A stretch of DNA of 64,000 bases from Flavobacterium sp. N2820 (GCF_025947285.1 NZ_CP110008.1:310001-374000); one strand, 5' to 3'; numbered from the stretch's first letter, positions 30,527 to 38,556 are shown. The notes: generated by a model not told the origin, from the letters alone. Translations and numbers: made by a program.

Positions 30527-31366
30527 CTACAAAATATTCAATCTATAATTGACATAGCACTTGGCTAACAAACCTACTTTTTGATAGTCAGGAACTCTTA
30601 TTCGGGTGTTTTTGATTTCCAATGATGGTGTTTTCTTTAATTTAGTCAACAATTTTTTGTAATAAATATAAGCCGTGTAAACCCCAAATTTTGCTTCTAA
30701 CGGAAGTTTTTGAATTCCAGCAAAACCCGCATCAAAATCAGCCTGAATTTCTGCTATAATTTGTTGTTTTGAAACTTCATCCAATTTTGATAAATCAGTA
30801 TTTGGAAAATAAGTTCTGCTTAAATCTTCAAAATCGGCTTTTAAATCTCTTAAAAAATTCACTTTCTGAAAAGCAGAACCCAGTCGCATCGCACTGTGTT
30901 TTAATTCTTCATACTTTTCATCGTTTCCATTGACAAAAACTTTCAAACACATTAATCCAACAACATCGGCAGAACCATAAATGTATTCGTTATATTCTTC
31001 AACCGTTGTATATTTAGTTTTAAACAAATCTAATTTCATACTTTTCATAAAAGCATCTATCAAATCGATTGGAATATTATAATTGTGTACGGTGTGTTGA
31101 AATGAGTTTAAAATTGGGTTTAAACTAATTTTTTGTGATAACGCCAAAGCCAAATCATTTTCAAACTGAGCAAATAAAACTTCTTTGTCATAATCATGAA
31201 AAGTATCCACAATTTCATCTGCAAAACGAACAAAACCATAAATGTTGTAAATGTCTTGTCGAATAGTTGGTGCAAGCATTTTAACAGCAGACGAAAAAGA
31301 AGTGCTGTAAGCTTTTGTAACTTTCATGCTACAATCAAACGATACGTTGTCAAAAATCGATTTCAT
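30527..31366 (-). CDS. crtB: Phytoene synthase CrtB
   Basis: Condenses two geranylgeranyl diphosphates to phytoene. The 279-residue enzyme has the two Asp-rich motifs, FVRFADEIVDTFHDYD near 46 and LRDLKADFEDLSRTYFP near 173, and YIYGSADVVGLM. It starts 7 bp after crtI, so both are co-transcribed. Confidence 0.95.
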   Translation of the reverse strand: MKSIFDNVSFDCSMKVTKAYSTSFSSAVKMLAPTIRQDIYNIYGFVRFADEIVDTFHDYDKEVLFAQFENDLALALSQKISLNPILNSFQHTVHNYNIPIDLIDAFMKSMKLDLFKTKYTTVEEYNEYIYGSADVVGLMCLKVFVNGNDEKYEELKHSAMRLGSAFQKVNFLRDLKADFEDLSRTYFPNTDLSKLDEVSKQQIIAEIQADFDAGFAGIQKLPLEAKFGVYTAYIYYKKLLTKLKKTPSLEIKNTRIRVPDYQKVGLLAKCYVNYRLNIL

Positions 31367-31373
31367 ACTATTA

Positions 31374-32834
31374 TTATTGATACTTTTCTATTAAATCTGA
31401 AACTAATTTCCCTGAAATTAATGCAGGAGGAACACCTGGTCCTGGAACAGTTAATTGTCCTGTAAAATATAAGTTTTTAACTTTTTTGCTTTTTAATTTT
31501 GGTCTCAAAAAGGCTGTTTGCAATAAGGTATTTGCCATTCCGTATGCATTACCTTTATAAGAGTTGTATTCTTTTACAAAATCATTTACACAAAATGATT
31601 CTTTAAAGATAATATTATTTTTTACTTTTTGATTAGTTAACGTTTCAAAACGTGAAATAATCTTTTCAAAATAATCTTCTCGTAACTCTTTTGTGTCTTC
31701 TAACCCTGGAGCTATTGGTATTAAAAATATGCCTGCTTCCTTGCCTTCTGGAGCAGAATTTTCATCTGTTTTTGATGGGAAACTTGCATAAAAAAGTGGT
31801 TCTTCAGGCCATTTTGGCGTATCATAAATCGCTTGTGCGTGTACATCAAAATCTACATCAAAAAATAACGAATGGTGTTCCACATTTTCTATTTTCTTAT
31901 CAAAACCTACATAAAATAGGAGCGAGGAAGGTGCAAACGTTTTGTTTTCCCAATATTTTTCTGAATATTGACGATAATTTACATCAAGTAATGTTTCTGA
32001 ATGATGATAATCTGCGCCGCTTAAAACAATATCAGCAGTTATAAATTGGTTATTGACTAATATTCCGGTAGTTTTTCCATTTGTAACATCAATTTTTTCA
32101 ACATTAGCATTGGTCTCTATTTTAACGCCTAATTCTTTAGCCAAAGCTTCAATGGCTAATATTACAGAATACATCCCGTTTTTTGGATGCCATGTGCCCA
32201 ATCCAAAATCAGCAAAATTCATGAAACTATAAAAAGAAGGCGTATCACTTGGTTTTGCTCCTAAAAACAAAACAGGAAATTCTAATATTTGTACTAACTT
32301 GGTGTTTTTGAATCGTTTTCTAACATCTTTAGAGATGTTACTAAAAAACTGATTTACTTTTTTTGCCGTTTCTAAGGTAATTAATTCTAGTGGCGATTCT
32401 CCTGGGCGATAAACCAAATCTTTAATGGCAATGTCATAATTGCTTTTGGCTTCAGCCATAAATTGTTCTAATTGCTTGCCACTTCCTTTCTCGATAGATT
32501 CGAAAGTGGTAACAATTTCGGGTAAATTATCAGCAATGGTAACAAAATCTAAAGGACCAAAATATACTTGATACGCTGGAGATAACTTAATTAACTCATA
32601 ATAATCAGAAGGTTTTTTATTGAAGTCAGCAAAAAAACGTTCAAAAACATCAGGCATCCAATACCATGTTGGGCCTATATCAAAAACAAATCCTTCTTTT
32701 TTAAGTTGACGCGCTCTTCCGCCTATGGTTTGATTTTTTTCATAAACAATTACCTCATTTCCAGCTTTTGCTAAGTAACATGCTGCTGCTAATGAAGAAA
32801 ATCCGGAACCAATAACTACAATTTTTTTTGACAC
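31374..32834 (-). CDS. crtI: Phytoene desaturase CrtI
   Basis: FAD-dependent desaturase that turns phytoene into lycopene (or neurosporene). The 486-residue protein begins with the dinucleotide-binding KIVVIGSGFSSLAAA and ends with the CrtI signature YFTGQLTVPGPGVPPALISGK. The start codon is GTG (32832-32834), only about 13 bp from the predicted transcription start. First gene of crtI-crtB-crtZ. Confidence 0.95.
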   Translation of the reverse strand: MSKKIVVIGSGFSSLAAACYLAKAGNEVIVYEKNQTIGGRARQLKKEGFVFDIGPTWYWMPDVFERFFADFNKKPSDYYELIKLSPAYQVYFGPLDFVTIADNLPEIVTTFESIEKGSGKQLEQFMAEAKSNYDIAIKDLVYRPGESPLELITLETAKKVNQFFSNISKDVRKRFKNTKLVQILEFPVLFLGAKPSDTPSFYSFMNFADFGLGTWHPKNGMYSVILAIEALAKELGVKIETNANVEKIDVTNGKTTGILVNNQFITADIVLSGADYHHSETLLDVNYRQYSEKYWENKTFAPSSLLFYVGFDKKIENVEHHSLFFDVDFDVHAQAIYDTPKWPEEPLFYASFPSKTDENSAPEGKEAGIFLIPIAPGLEDTKELREDYFEKIISRFETLTNQKVKNNIIFKESFCVNDFVKEYNSYKGNAYGMANTLLQTAFLRPKLKSKKVKNLYFTGQLTVPGPGVPPALISGKLVSDLIEKYQ

Positions 32835-32844
32835 GGTGTATTAA

Positions 32845-32884
32845 TTTTGTTTAACAAAAATAGTAAAAATATTAAACAAAACAA
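32845..32884 (-). promoter_or_regulatory. crt operon promoter with overlapping palindromic operator
   Basis: Minus strand TTG (32882-32884), 19 bp, TATTTTTG (32855-32862). The perfect palindrome TTTTGTTTAACAAAA at 32845-32859 covers part of the -7 element and the start point, so a protein bound there would block transcription. The same palindrome is found in the same register upstream of the regulator gene. Confidence 0.75.
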
Positions 32885-32891
32885 AACTTAT

Positions 32892-33791
32892 TTAAAGGCT
32901 ATTTGTTAATTCTTCTATATTATGGAATACTTTAACATTTGGACTTAAGTCTTTCGAGTCGATAAATTCGGTCATTCTTCCAATCAAGAGTGCTTCATGA
33001 GGGGTGTCTTTTAATATTTTTGAAGTAAATTCTTTAATGTACTCATTGATTTCTTCTTGTTTTGGTTCTACCGTAAAGTAGCTCACAAAAGTGATTTTTT
33101 CAAAGTAATTTTTTAAATCAATCAAACTTTCAATAGGAATACTTTCGCCTAAATAAATACTTTGATAGCCGTTTAATAAAATTTCATAATTCAGATACAT
33201 CAAGCCCAATTCGTGGATTTCATTTGAAGGTAAGAACAAAACAAAAACCTTGTCGTTTTTTGTAGGTTCAAGAATTTGGACTTTTTCGGTATTTATTAAT
33301 AGTTTTTGTTTGATTAAATATGTAATAAAATGTTCGTGGGCTGGAGAAATGGTTTCGGTTTGCCATAAGAAACCAATTTCTTGCATTAGCGGAATAAACA
33401 CCGAATAGAATACTTCTTTAAAAGATTTTTCGCTCAATAAATTAGTGTAGGTATTAAAAAACAGCGCTTGATCAAAATTCATCATTGCCATTTTAAATGT
33501 ACTTATGGCGTGATTTTTGGCGCTTTTTTCAGAAATAATATCGTTAACTAATTTATTAATTTCGGGTTGTGATAATTTGGAGATTTTAGAAATCTTATAA
33601 CCATAATTATGCAACAAAACAATATTTAAAAGTTTTTGTAAATTTTTAATATCGTAAGAACGAATGTTGGTTTCAGAACGCATTGGTTCTAAAACATCAT
33701 ATCTTTTTTCCCAGATACGAATGGTGTGTGCTTTTATTCCTGAAAGATTTTCTAGGTCTTTGATGCTAAAAACATTTTTTACATTGTTCAT
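32892..33791 (-). CDS. MerR-family regulator with B12-binding domain, CarH/LitR-like
   Basis: A 299-residue regulator. N-terminal MerR winged helix (FSIKDLENLSGIKAHTIRIW, RYDVLEPMRSETNIRSY; 7-47), then a helical cap and a cobalamin-binding domain. It has the CarH signature Wx9EH (Trp143, Glu153, His154) and EIHELG (191-196) in place of DxHxxG, keeping His193 as the expected lower cobalt ligand. In CarH proteins adenosylcobalamin drives tetramer binding to DNA in the dark and light breaks it, releasing carotenoid genes. It lies 57 bp upstream of crtI on the same strand. Its own promoter carries the same operator, which suggests autoregulation. Confidence 0.88.
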   Translation of the reverse strand: MNNVKNVFSIKDLENLSGIKAHTIRIWEKRYDVLEPMRSETNIRSYDIKNLQKLLNIVLLHNYGYKISKISKLSQPEINKLVNDIISEKSAKNHAISTFKMAMMNFDQALFFNTYTNLLSEKSFKEVFYSVFIPLMQEIGFLWQTETISPAHEHFITYLIKQKLLINTEKVQILEPTKNDKVFVLFLPSNEIHELGLMYLNYEILLNGYQSIYLGESIPIESLIDLKNYFEKITFVSYFTVEPKQEEINEYIKEFTSKILKDTPHEALLIGRMTEFIDSKDLSPNVKVFHNIEELTNSL

Positions 33792-33803
33792 CTTTTTTTG
33801 CTT

Positions 33804-33838
33804 TTTTGTTCAACAAAAGTAATAAAAAAAATAAACAA
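33804..33838 (-). promoter_or_regulatory. Regulator promoter with shared operator
   Basis: TTTTGTTCAACAAAA at 33804-33818 overlaps the -7 element TACTTTTG (33814-33821, minus strand). The nearest upstream TTG (33836-33838) is only 14 bp away, so the -33 is weak. Confidence 0.7.
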
Positions 33839-33848
33839 AATGTTTTTT

Positions 33849-33898
33849 TGGTTAAAAAATGTTTAACAGTTGTTATTTTTGGTTAAACGTTTTTAAAA
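33849..33898. promoter_or_regulatory. Additional GTTTAAC boxes upstream of the regulator
   Basis: GGTTAAAAAATGTTTAAC (an inverted pair GTTAAA/TTTAAC) and a further GTTAAAC at 33892-33898 lie upstream of the promoter. They share the GTTNAAC core of the operator and could be secondary binding sites. Confidence 0.45.
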
Positions 33899-33936
33899 GA
33901 TTGGTTAGTTTTAAAAAGAAGATAAATACTTTATAG

Positions 33937-34019
33937 TGACCATGGAGGGATTTGAACCCTCACGCCCTTGCGAGCACCACCCCCTCAAGATGGCGAGTCT
34001 ACCGTTTCTCCACATGGCC
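33937..34019 (-). tRNA. tRNA-Leu (GAG)
   Basis: Class II tRNA of 83 nt with acceptor GGCCATG/CATGGTC, anticodon stem CCATC/GGTGG around loop TTGAGGG and a long variable arm. CCA is not encoded. Last of three tRNAs on this transcript. Confidence 0.95.
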
Positions 34020-34029
34020 TTAAAATAAT

Positions 34030-34054
34030 AAAGACGTTGCACTGCAACGTCTTT
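34030..34054 (-). other. Strong hairpin between tRNA-Lys and tRNA-Leu
   Basis: AAAGACGTTGCA-C-TGCAACGTCTTT, a 12-bp inverted repeat. Followed on the minus strand by ATTATTTT, so it could act as a partial terminator that lowers tRNA-Leu relative to tRNA-Lys, or as a processing signal. Confidence 0.6.
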
Positions 34055-34059
34055 GAAAG

Positions 34060-34132
34060 TGACCTGGCTGGGGCTCGAACCCAGGACCCCATCATTAAAA
34101 GTGATGTGCTCTACCAACTGAGCTACCAAGTC
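34060..34132 (-). tRNA. tRNA-Lys (TTT), copy 2
   Basis: 73 nt, acceptor GACTTGG/CCAGGTC, anticodon stem CATCA/TGATG around CTTTTAA. Identical to the upstream copy. Confidence 0.96.
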
Positions 34133-34135
34133 GTT

Positions 34136-34253
34136 GCATTCAAGAAAATAGTCTTTTTTAGTGACCTGGCTGGGGCTCGAACCCAGGACCCCATCATTAA
34201 AAGTGATGTGCTCTACCAACTGAGCTACCAAGTCATTTTCTTTTCTTGAATGC
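34136..34253 (-). repeat. 13-bp inverted repeat enclosing tRNA-Lys copy 1
   Basis: GCATTCAAGAAAA (34136-34148) and TTTTCTTGAATGC (34241-34253) are perfect complements that flank the tRNA, and could pair in the precursor as a stem that brackets it. Confidence 0.6.
34162..34234 (-). tRNA. tRNA-Lys (TTT), copy 1
   Basis: Same 73-nt sequence as copy 2; first tRNA after the promoter at 34259-34288. Confidence 0.96.
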
Positions 34254-34258
34254 GGGTG

Positions 34259-34288
34259 CAAATATATAAACATTTATTTATTTTCCAA
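34259..34288 (-). promoter_or_regulatory. tRNA operon promoter
   Basis: Minus strand TTG (34286-34288), 19 bp, TATATTTG (34259-34266), followed by CACCCGCATT. The CACCCGC just after the -7 element is the same as in rRNA promoters P1 and P3. Confidence 0.85.
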
Positions 34289-34363
34289 TGGGAATTTATT
34301 ATAAATTTGTCTTTTTTTATAATTAATTTCTTAACCCTTTAATTTATAGAGGATTATTTAGAT

Positions 34364-34879
34364 ATGAAAGTAGTGCTGTTAGGTTACATGGGATGTGGTA
34401 AGTCGGTAATAGGTGCTTTTTTAGCAGAAAAGTTGCAAGTTCCGTTCTATGATTTGGATCATGAAATTGAAAAATTAACGCAAAATTCTATTTCTGAATT
34501 GTTTCAAACCAAAGGAGAAATTTACTTTAGAAAAAAAGAAAACGAAGTGTTGAAAACTATTTTAGACCAAAAAGAAACATTTGTTCTCAGTTTAGGTGGA
34601 GGAACTCCTTGTTATTATAACAACCACGAATTGTTGCAACAAGACGATGTAACTTCTTTTTATTTGAAGGCATCGGTTGCAAATTTAGTCGCAAGATTGT
34701 CAAGTGAAACTGCAAAACGTCCAATTTTATCCGGTTTTAATGCTGCTGAATTAACCGATTTTATCAATAAGCACCTCTTCGATCGTTCGTTTTATTACCA
34801 CCAAGTCCAGCATGTAATTCACGTTGACGACAAATCGATTGCCAAAATTTCGGATGAGATTATCGAAAAATTAGCTTAA
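34364..34879 (+). CDS. aroK: Shikimate kinase
   Basis: Phosphorylates shikimate in aromatic amino acid synthesis. The 171-residue enzyme has the P-loop GYMGCGKSVIG (7-17), the shikimate-binding DLDHEIE and RKKENEVL, and SLGGGTPC near 80. Its 3-prime end overlaps the convergent phosphoribosyltransferase gene by 9 bp. Confidence 0.95.
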   Translation: MKVVLLGYMGCGKSVIGAFLAEKLQVPFYDLDHEIEKLTQNSISELFQTKGEIYFRKKENEVLKTILDQKETFVLSLGGGTPCYYNNHELLQQDDVTSFYLKASVANLVARLSSETAKRPILSGFNAAELTDFINKHLFDRSFYYHQVQHVIHVDDKSIAKISDEIIEKLA

Positions 34880-35365
34880 ATAAGCATACGAATCATTTTC
34901 TTCAAAAACCACTTGGATGTGTTCTTGTAAGGAAGTGGACAATGAAATTCCTTTAAAATCAGCTTTTACAGGATATTTTTTGTGATTTCGATCCACTAAA
35001 ACGGCGGTTTTAAATTTGCTTAACGAAACTTCTAAAAAGTGTTTTACGCCATAAATTAAAGTGGTTCCCGAGTTTAAAACATCATCAATCAATACCAAAC
35101 CTTTGTTCTCGTATGCTTCTTTTGGAATTGAAGTTGTGATACCGTCTTTTGGATTTTGTTTGTTTATTTTAACTTCACAAAGTGTTACTTTTAAATCGGA
35201 AATTTGAGCCAATTCAGCCGCTATTTTTTGAGCAAATATGTAGCCGTTTGATGCAATTCCTGCCAAAATCACTTCTTCTTCATTACTAAATGTTTCGTAA
35301 ATTTGATAAGCAATTCTTTTGGTTTTGTGCGCAATTTCTTTGTGCGTTAAGATGATGTTTTGCAT
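34871..35365 (-). CDS. Phosphoribosyltransferase family protein
   Basis: A 164-residue type I phosphoribosyltransferase fold with the PRPP-binding motif GLVLIDDVLNSGTTLIYG (88-105). It resembles PyrR or hypoxanthine-type enzymes but lacks clear evidence for either substrate or RNA binding. It starts 9 bp after the methyltransferase stop and is probably co-transcribed with hslR and the methyltransferase. Confidence 0.85.
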   Translation of the reverse strand: MQNIILTHKEIAHKTKRIAYQIYETFSNEEEVILAGIASNGYIFAQKIAAELAQISDLKVTLCEVKINKQNPKDGITTSIPKEAYENKGLVLIDDVLNSGTTLIYGVKHFLEVSLSKFKTAVLVDRNHKKYPVKADFKGISLSTSLQEHIQVVFEENDSYAYLS

Positions 35366-35373
35366 GAGTGTTG

Positions 35374-35940
35374 TTATTTGACTTCAAAGATAAAAAAGAG
35401 TTCTTTATTTTCTCTTGGTTTTATAGAATTATGTGCTTTTTCTAATGCTTTAATGGTGAAATTATTTGAAAATAACGCCAAGTATTCATCGGTTGAACCT
35501 CCAAATGGCGGACCTTCTGCTGTAAGTGGAAAATCAAATAATAGACCCGCAATTTTTCCTTTCGGATGTAAAATTTCATGCATTTTTGTTGCATAATCAC
35601 TTCTCATTGTTGGTGGAATGGCACAAAAAAAGGTTTGCTCTAAAACCAAATCAAATTTATCGTTCAGTGCAAAAAAGTCGCTATGAATTAGATTTGAGGC
35701 AAATTCTGGATTTCTTTCGGCAATATTTTTTAAAGGTGAAGCTGCAATATCAACCACAAAAACATTTTTAAATCCATTGGTAATCAAATAATCAAATTCG
35801 TAGCCATTTCCAGCACCAGGAATTAAAATTTTGATGTTTTTATCGGTTAATTGGTCAATATATTCTTTTAAAGGGGTTGAAATTGTGCCAACATCCCAAC
35901 CTGTTTCTCCTTTTTGATAGCGTTCTTCCCAGTAATTCAT
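35374..35940 (-). CDS. TPMT-family SAM-dependent methyltransferase
   Basis: A 188-residue thiopurine methyltransferase-like protein: WEERYQKGETGWDVG at the N-terminus, SAM loop ILIPGAGNGYEFDYL near 38-52, VVDIAASPL, and LLFDFPLTAEGPPFGGSTDEY near 132-152. In this family substrates are small thiols or halides; the real one is unknown. The start overlaps the hslR stop by 4 bp. Confidence 0.88.
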   Translation of the reverse strand: MNYWEERYQKGETGWDVGTISTPLKEYIDQLTDKNIKILIPGAGNGYEFDYLITNGFKNVFVVDIAASPLKNIAERNPEFASNLIHSDFFALNDKFDLVLEQTFFCAIPPTMRSDYATKMHEILHPKGKIAGLLFDFPLTAEGPPFGGSTDEYLALFSNNFTIKALEKAHNSIKPRENKELFFIFEVK

Positions 35941-36329
35941 TCTTCCGTTGTTTCAGGTTCATCGTTATCCCAAATGTAATCGTCAATTTCTCGGCGTTCT
36001 TTTTTGGTAGGCCTTCCGGTTCCGTTGGCTCTATAATGTTCTTTAGAAAGTTTTAGTAATTCTAAATGTTCAAAAGCTTCTTTTGGTGTTTCATCTTTGC
36101 GATACATATCCACTAATTTGGCTCCCAATCGATTTAGAGGAATATCCAAAACCGTTAGTTTATAGTTTATTTGGTCTTTTCGAAGTGTAATTTTATCCGA
36201 AGGAAATACCTCTCTCGAAGGTTTAGCAACTTGTCCGTTAACCGTAATATGTCCTTTTTTTGCAGCTTCTGTAGCGATACTTCGGGTTTTGTAATAACGA
36301 ATGCACCATAAAAATTTATCAATCCTCAT
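35937..36329 (-). CDS. hslR: S4 RNA-binding protein HslR (Hsp15-like)
   Basis: A 130-residue S4-domain protein: MRIDKFLWCIRYYKTRSIA, GHITVNGQVAKPSREV and a basic-acidic tail with GRPTKKERREIDDY. In E. coli Hsp15 binds free 50S subunits carrying stalled peptidyl-tRNA. First of three overlapping genes on this strand. Confidence 0.9.
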   Translation of the reverse strand: MRIDKFLWCIRYYKTRSIATEAAKKGHITVNGQVAKPSREVFPSDKITLRKDQINYKLTVLDIPLNRLGAKLVDMYRKDETPKEAFEHLELLKLSKEHYRANGTGRPTKKERREIDDYIWDNDEPETTEE

Positions 36330-36407
36330 AATTTATCAAAAATCCGTGTTAATATTTCTACAAAAATAAATGAAAATTGTATCTTGCGCCCTATAAATTT
36401 TATAATA

Positions 36408-37403
36408 ATGAAAAGCCTTTTTAAAATAGTTTTGAGTATTGTTGTTGTAACAAGCATTTTTTCATGTCAACAGACGGATGATGTTACAGCACCACCAGCA
36501 AGACCCTATGCAGAAGTTTATCCAGAAGATTTAGCAAAAATTGAAGCGTTTTTAGATACACATTATGTAACAGTTGACGCAGACTATAATACAACATTTA
36601 CTCAAATTCCAGCTGGAGGAACACAGCAACCTATTGCGGATATGCCAGAATTAAATTTTGTAGAACGTACAATTCATGATATTTCATACAAAATTTACTA
36701 TTTAAAATTAAGAGAAGGTGTGGGAGAAAGTCCTACCCGTGTTGACTCTTCTTTTGTTTCGTATAAAGGAAATACATTTGCTAAAACCACTACAGATGGA
36801 GTAGATACTTATACTCAGAGTGTATTTGATCAATCAGACACACCTGTTTGGTTTGCTTTAGAAGATGTAATTAGAGGTTGGGGAGAGATTATTCCAGAGT
36901 TTAAAACAGGTACGTATACTTCAAATCCAGATGGAACTGTTGCTTTTGATAATTATGGAGCAGGGGTTATGTTTTTACCTTCAGGTTTAGGATATTTTAA
37001 TACGGCAACTGGAAATATTTCAGCTTATTCTCCATTGATTTTTAATTTTAAATTGTACAATCAACGCTACCGAGATCATGATTTAGATAAAATTTTGTCC
37101 AAATATGAATATGGTCCAGATTTTAATGAAGAAGCGCTAGATACTGATGCGGATGGTATTCCAGATTATTTAGATATTGATGACGATGGCGATGGTTTTT
37201 TAACCAAGTTTGAAATTAGACATTCTATTACAACAGGAACACCTCCTAACGATGTAACTACATACTATTATTATCCGTTTAATGGAGCAGCAGTAGATGA
37301 TCCTTTAACGCCGTATGATGATACAAGAGGAATTCCTAACTGTTTGAATGATTATACCACTCCTGCTAGAATAAGAAAGCATTTGGATGCGACATGTCAT
37401 TAA
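36408..37403 (+). CDS. FKBP-type peptidyl-prolyl isomerase lipoprotein with calcium-binding repeats
   Basis: A 331-residue lipoprotein (lipobox SIFSC, Cys20) with an FKBP-like domain ending in EDVIRGWGEIIPEFKTG and MFLPSGLGYFN (about 165-215), then Asp-rich thrombospondin type 3-like calcium sites (DTDADGIPDYLDIDDDGDG near 253) and a C-terminal part. It probably folds proteins at the cell envelope. The fusion to calcium repeats is notable. The ATG at 36408 (MKSLFK) gives the signal peptide. Followed by a strong terminator. Confidence 0.85.
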   Translation: MKSLFKIVLSIVVVTSIFSCQQTDDVTAPPARPYAEVYPEDLAKIEAFLDTHYVTVDADYNTTFTQIPAGGTQQPIADMPELNFVERTIHDISYKIYYLKLREGVGESPTRVDSSFVSYKGNTFAKTTTDGVDTYTQSVFDQSDTPVWFALEDVIRGWGEIIPEFKTGTYTSNPDGTVAFDNYGAGVMFLPSGLGYFNTATGNISAYSPLIFNFKLYNQRYRDHDLDKILSKYEYGPDFNEEALDTDADGIPDYLDIDDDGDGFLTKFEIRHSITTGTPPNDVTTYYYYPFNGAAVDDPLTPYDDTRGIPNCLNDYTTPARIRKHLDATCH

Positions 37404-37424
37404 AAAACATACGATATAAAATAG

Positions 37425-37456
37425 AAAATCCCGATTTCAATTGAAATCGGGATTTT
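37425..37456 (+). terminator. Intrinsic terminator after the FKBP gene
   Basis: AAAATCCCGATTTCAA followed directly by its exact complement TTGAAATCGGGATTTT, then a T-run. Confidence 0.92.
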
Positions 37457-37559
37457 TTTATGAGTTATGAAATGAGCGTTTTTTAAGATAACTTTTAACG
37501 GCTTCTAAAATGGTTTGATTTTCAATATTGTTTTATCATTGAACATCAAAAAATAAGCT

Positions 37560-37616
37560 TAAACACAAACCTCGCTATATTACCGAACTGCGGTTAACGG
37601 TTGCTTTTCTTTATTA
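37560..37616. other. Cassette-type spacer after gene 37617-38375
   Basis: A GTTAACGG box (37593-37600, plus strand) lies 18 bp past the gene end, next to GAACTGCGG. Similar GTTRRY boxes follow the three other genes of the region. Confidence 0.35.
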
Positions 37617-38375
37617 TTAAAAATGACTTGATAAGTTAATTGAAAATTCAAATTTTGATGTTACGTTATGTCCATCTTTATTGCCAGGTATCCATTTATA
37701 TGAATTAATAAACTTCTTAATAATTTCTTTAAGTTCAATATTTTCCTCTGTTGAATACGATATGTCTGAAACTGATGAGTTTTTGTCAATGGTAATGCTA
37801 ATTTTAGTTTTTAATTGATATATACCATTACTATCTTTCTTGAAAAGTTCGGCATGTTCTGCAATCTCTCTACTAAATTCATATACAAAATATTCACCAC
37901 CTGTTGTACAAGTTGGCAAACAGTCAAGCTTTGTTTTACTCTCTTTACCATCTTCAAAAACTGAATGTTCTTTTAAATCTGACCCACACAGTTTTGAAAA
38001 AACAACCTTATTCTCTGTCCAGTTATAAATAAGAACTGTGTCACCATCATAATTATAGTATGTCCAGTCTCCTTTTTTTATGTCATTGTCATAATATCCA
38101 GTCGCTTTAGGACCTTTAAAGTGTTTCCCGTAATATTGTTCTGTCCACAATCCCACTTTTTTATTATTATTATAAGTGCCTTTTAATAATACTCGACTTC
38201 CGGTGTAAGCTTTGATTTGATAATCACCATGTTTGATTGAATCGTTACCGGCTAAAACATAAAAAATGGCTGTTCCTTCTTGTGTGTTTTCTCTCTTTTT
38301 TTTTGTTTTTACATCTTGTCCAAATGATAAAAATGTATTTAAAATAATTAAGGAAACAGTGAATGTTTTTTTCAT
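37617..38375 (-). CDS. Hypothetical secreted protein with MORN/YwqK-like repeats and TonB-like C-terminus
   Basis: A 252-residue protein with signal peptide (VSLIILNTFLSFGQD). The middle has repeats of the type GxYxNNxKxGxWTxYY (GTYNNNKKVGLWTEQYYG, GYYDNDIKKGDWTYYNYDG, 70-120) as in YwqK/MORN proteins. The C-terminal third (KISITIDKNSSVSDISY, WIPGNKDGHNVTSKFEFSI) resembles a TonB C-terminal fold. Function unknown. Fourth and most distal gene of the cassette-like region. Confidence 0.7.
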   Translation of the reverse strand: MKKTFTVSLIILNTFLSFGQDVKTKKKRENTQEGTAIFYVLAGNDSIKHGDYQIKAYTGSRVLLKGTYNNNKKVGLWTEQYYGKHFKGPKATGYYDNDIKKGDWTYYNYDGDTVLIYNWTENKVVFSKLCGSDLKEHSVFEDGKESKTKLDCLPTCTTGGEYFVYEFSREIAEHAELFKKDSNGIYQLKTKISITIDKNSSVSDISYSTEENIELKEIIKKFINSYKWIPGNKDGHNVTSKFEFSINLSSHF

Positions 38376-38556
38376 AGTATTTGTTTTACTGTGTTTGTTT
38401 TAAAGTTTCTATTAGCGTTATAAGGTTTGTTTTCATTGGTGTTGAGCGAATACCAAGCCATCACAAATATAACAAAACATTGCATTCAGTAGAGGATTTT
38501 TGCGTAGGGAAATTTGGATTGTTGACGAAGAAGGAAAAGGCTGTTAGCGGTAGTTT
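38376..38556. other. attC-like spacer between cassette genes
   Basis: A 181-bp spacer without a gene. A GTTAGCGG box (38542-38549, plus strand) lies 8 bp beyond the end of gene 38557-39054; the other end has GCGTTATAAGG and an imperfect GGTGTTGAGCGAATACC. Confidence 0.4.

Noticed and set aside
33937..34234. Possible CRISPR or tandem repeat from the duplicated 73-bp units
   Set aside because: The repeats fold as complete tRNAs with matching anticodons.
33911..34273. Long frames on both strands over the tRNA cluster
   Set aside because: The repeated peptide is just the translation of two identical tRNA-Lys genes.
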